Assembly: GCA_001801285.1 (NCBI GenBank)
Contig: MGXG01000081.1
Span: 1 to 5,864 of the forward strand
Reading direction: 5' to 3'
Source of the DNA: Gammaproteobacteria bacterium GWE2_37_16
GTDB taxonomy: Bacteria; Pseudomonadota; Gammaproteobacteria; UBA9339
DNA length: 5,864 nt
Shown here: positions 5,006 to 5,864 of the stretch, piece after piece
Position numbering within the stretch: the first letter of the stretch is position 1
Layout: every line of letters starts with the position of its first letter
Made by a program: the position numbers and the translations under genes
The notes under the pieces: model-generated
Database searches by the model: none
The model's input: the letters and a program-made list of their open reading frames with translations, nothing else
Told to the model about the DNA's origin: nothing

Positions 5006-5864
5006 TTGTACCACACAACTTTACCAATCATCTGTTTAATGGGTCCCACAGCTATCGGAAAAACCCAGCTTGCTGTTGATCTTACAAAAAAAATGCCCTG
5101 CTCCATCATCAGCGTTGATTCCAGCATGGTTTATCGTGGCATGGACATTGGTACGGCAAAACCGAGCGCTGAAGAATTAGCAATTGCGCCACATCGACTC
5201 ATCGACATTTGCGCTCCAAATGAAATTTACTCAGCAGGACGTTTTCGCGAAGACGCTTTGCGTGAAATAGAAAATATCCTGGCAAAAGGTAAAATTCCGC
5301 TACTGGTTGGCGGAACTATGCTTTATTTTCGTGTTTTACAACAAGGTTTATCCGATTTACCAAAAGCTGATCAAAACTTACGCGTCCGCTTGGAAATGGA
5401 AGCAAAAGAACACGGCAATGCGTTTTTGCATGCGCGTCTTACCAAAATTGATCCGGTTTCTGCAGCGAAAATTAAAATTAACGACAAACAACGCCTGCAG
5501 CGCGCTTTGGAACTTTATGAACTTACCGGCAAAACACCAACCGAGCTTTACGCACATAAATTCACAGGAAATGAATTTATAAATCGACAGGAAATCGACA
5601 GACAAAATGAAGGAATATATAAATCGCTTCGCGATATTGACAAAATATGTAAACAAAATTGCTATATAAATCAATACGCTATTTCAGAAACGCAAAAAAA
5701 TCAGACTTTACCTTATCATACTATCAATATTACCCTTACTCCTCAGGACAGAAATATTCTCCATGAAAAAATTATCAAACGCTTCGATCTGATGCTCGAA
5801 AATGGTTTAATCGATGAAGTAAAAAAGCTGCGCCAAGACTATGATTTAACATCTAATTTACCAT
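5006..5864 (+). CDS. miaA: tRNA dimethylallyltransferase (runs off right edge)
   Basis: MiaA transfers the dimethylallyl group of DMAPP to N6 of A37 in tRNAs reading UNN codons, the first step to ms2i6A. The visible 286 residues include the P-loop GPTAIGKT (13-20), ISVDSSMVYRGMDIGTAKP (35-53) with the catalytic-type Asp38, APHRLIDI (61-68), YSAGRFREDA (75-84), IPLLVGGTMLYF (97-108) and NDKQRLQRALELYELTGKTPTEL (159-181). From about 182 to 234 there are some 46 residues more than in E. coli, carrying a palindromic repeat copy; the family alignment then resumes at LPYHTINITL. The start is uncertain. TTG at 5006 gives YHTTLPIICLMGPTA, restoring the first beta-strand; TTG at 5000 is also possible. 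ATG at 5039 would begin at the M of MGPTA and lose that strand. No Shine-Dalgarno is seen at any of them. It probably shares a transcript with the upstream tRNA-Leu. Confidence 0.95.
   Translation, partial: MYHTTLPIICLMGPTAIGKTQLAVDLTKKMPCSIISVDSSMVYRGMDIGTAKPSAEELAIAPHRLIDICAPNEIYSAGRFREDALREIENILAKGKIPLLVGGTMLYFRVLQQGLSDLPKADQNLRVRLEMEAKEHGNAFLHARLTKIDPVSAAKIKINDKQRLQRALELYELTGKTPTELYAHKFTGNEFINRQEIDRQNEGIYKSLRDIDKICKQNCYINQYAISETQKNQTLPYHTINITLTPQDRNILHEKIIKRFDLMLENGLIDEVKKLRQDYDLTSNLP
5605..5636 (+). repeat. Palindromic-repeat copy inside miaA
   Basis: AAATGAAGGA (5605-5614) matches AAATGAATGA (3601-3610) downstream of mrdA at nine of ten bases. After eight extra bases comes AATCGCTTCGCGATA (5622-5636), identical for 15 bases to 3610-3624. 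It is read in frame as N-E-G-I-Y-K-S-L-R-D (residues 201-210 counted from TTG 5006) within the lineage-specific MiaA insertion. Upstream in the same insertion, AAATCGACAGG/AAATCGACAGA (5581-5602) is an 11-bp tandem duplication. Confidence 0.6.

Noticed and set aside
4852..5079. A 75-residue plus-strand open frame starting MAELVDAPDSKF
   Set aside because: It is a translation of the tRNA-Leu gene and the start of miaA in another frame; such peptides are a common artefact over tRNA genes.
5378..5674. A 98-residue minus-strand open frame with a hydrophobic start
   Set aside because: It lies antisense within miaA, including the AT-rich insertion, has no start context and resembles no family I know.
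5039..5864. ATG at 5039 as the miaA start
   Set aside because: It would begin the protein at the Met just before the P-loop and remove the first beta-strand residues (LPIICL) that clearly match the family. TTG at 5006 fits better, though it is not proven.

Overview
The window looks like ordinary chromosomal housekeeping DNA from an AT-rich gammaproteobacterium. The proteins resemble Escherichia coli homologues over their full visible length: RpmH, RnpA, YidD, YidC, PBP2 (MrdA), QueA and MiaA. The YidC start, the AT-rich composition and gammaproteobacterial-type MiaA and QueA would fit a Legionellales-like lineage. That placement is a guess; the class is a firmer inference than the order. No phage, transposase, CRISPR array or defence gene is visible.

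Left part (1-1505, minus strand). This is the classical block rpmH > rnpA > yidD > yidC, with yidC running off the left edge. It encodes ribosomal protein L34, the RNase P protein, the YidD insertion factor and the YidC membrane insertase. A good sigma70-type promoter lies upstream of rpmH. Centre (1506-3581). A 231-bp divergent intergenic region holds the rpmH promoter and a perfect four-tract G-quadruplex motif. It is followed by mrdA on the plus strand. In many gammaproteobacteria dnaA sits on the far side of rpmH, and rodA normally follows mrdA; neither is here.

Right part (3582-5864). queA (minus strand) converges on mrdA, and the pair is separated by a long imperfect inverted repeat that includes both stop codons. 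Divergent from queA are a tRNA-Leu(CAA) gene and then miaA, which runs off the right edge. MiaA modifies A37 of tRNAs with A36-A37-A38, and this tRNA-Leu has exactly that loop, so the enzyme and one of its likely substrates are adjacent and probably co-transcribed. QueA also modifies the anticodon loop (queuosine at position 34) of other tRNAs.

The least expected signal is a small dispersed palindromic repeat. It consists of an AT-rich GAATT(A/G)ATGA-like arm followed by a 4-5-bp hairpin with a TTC or TCC loop. It lies directly downstream of the rpmH, mrdA and queA stop codons, always in the orientation of the preceding gene, and a decayed copy follows yidD. The hairpin stems differ by compensatory base changes. 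A further copy lies inside miaA, within an in-frame insertion of about 46 residues relative to E. coli MiaA. This recalls the Rickettsia palindromic elements that sit in-frame in protein genes, although the sequence seen here is its own.
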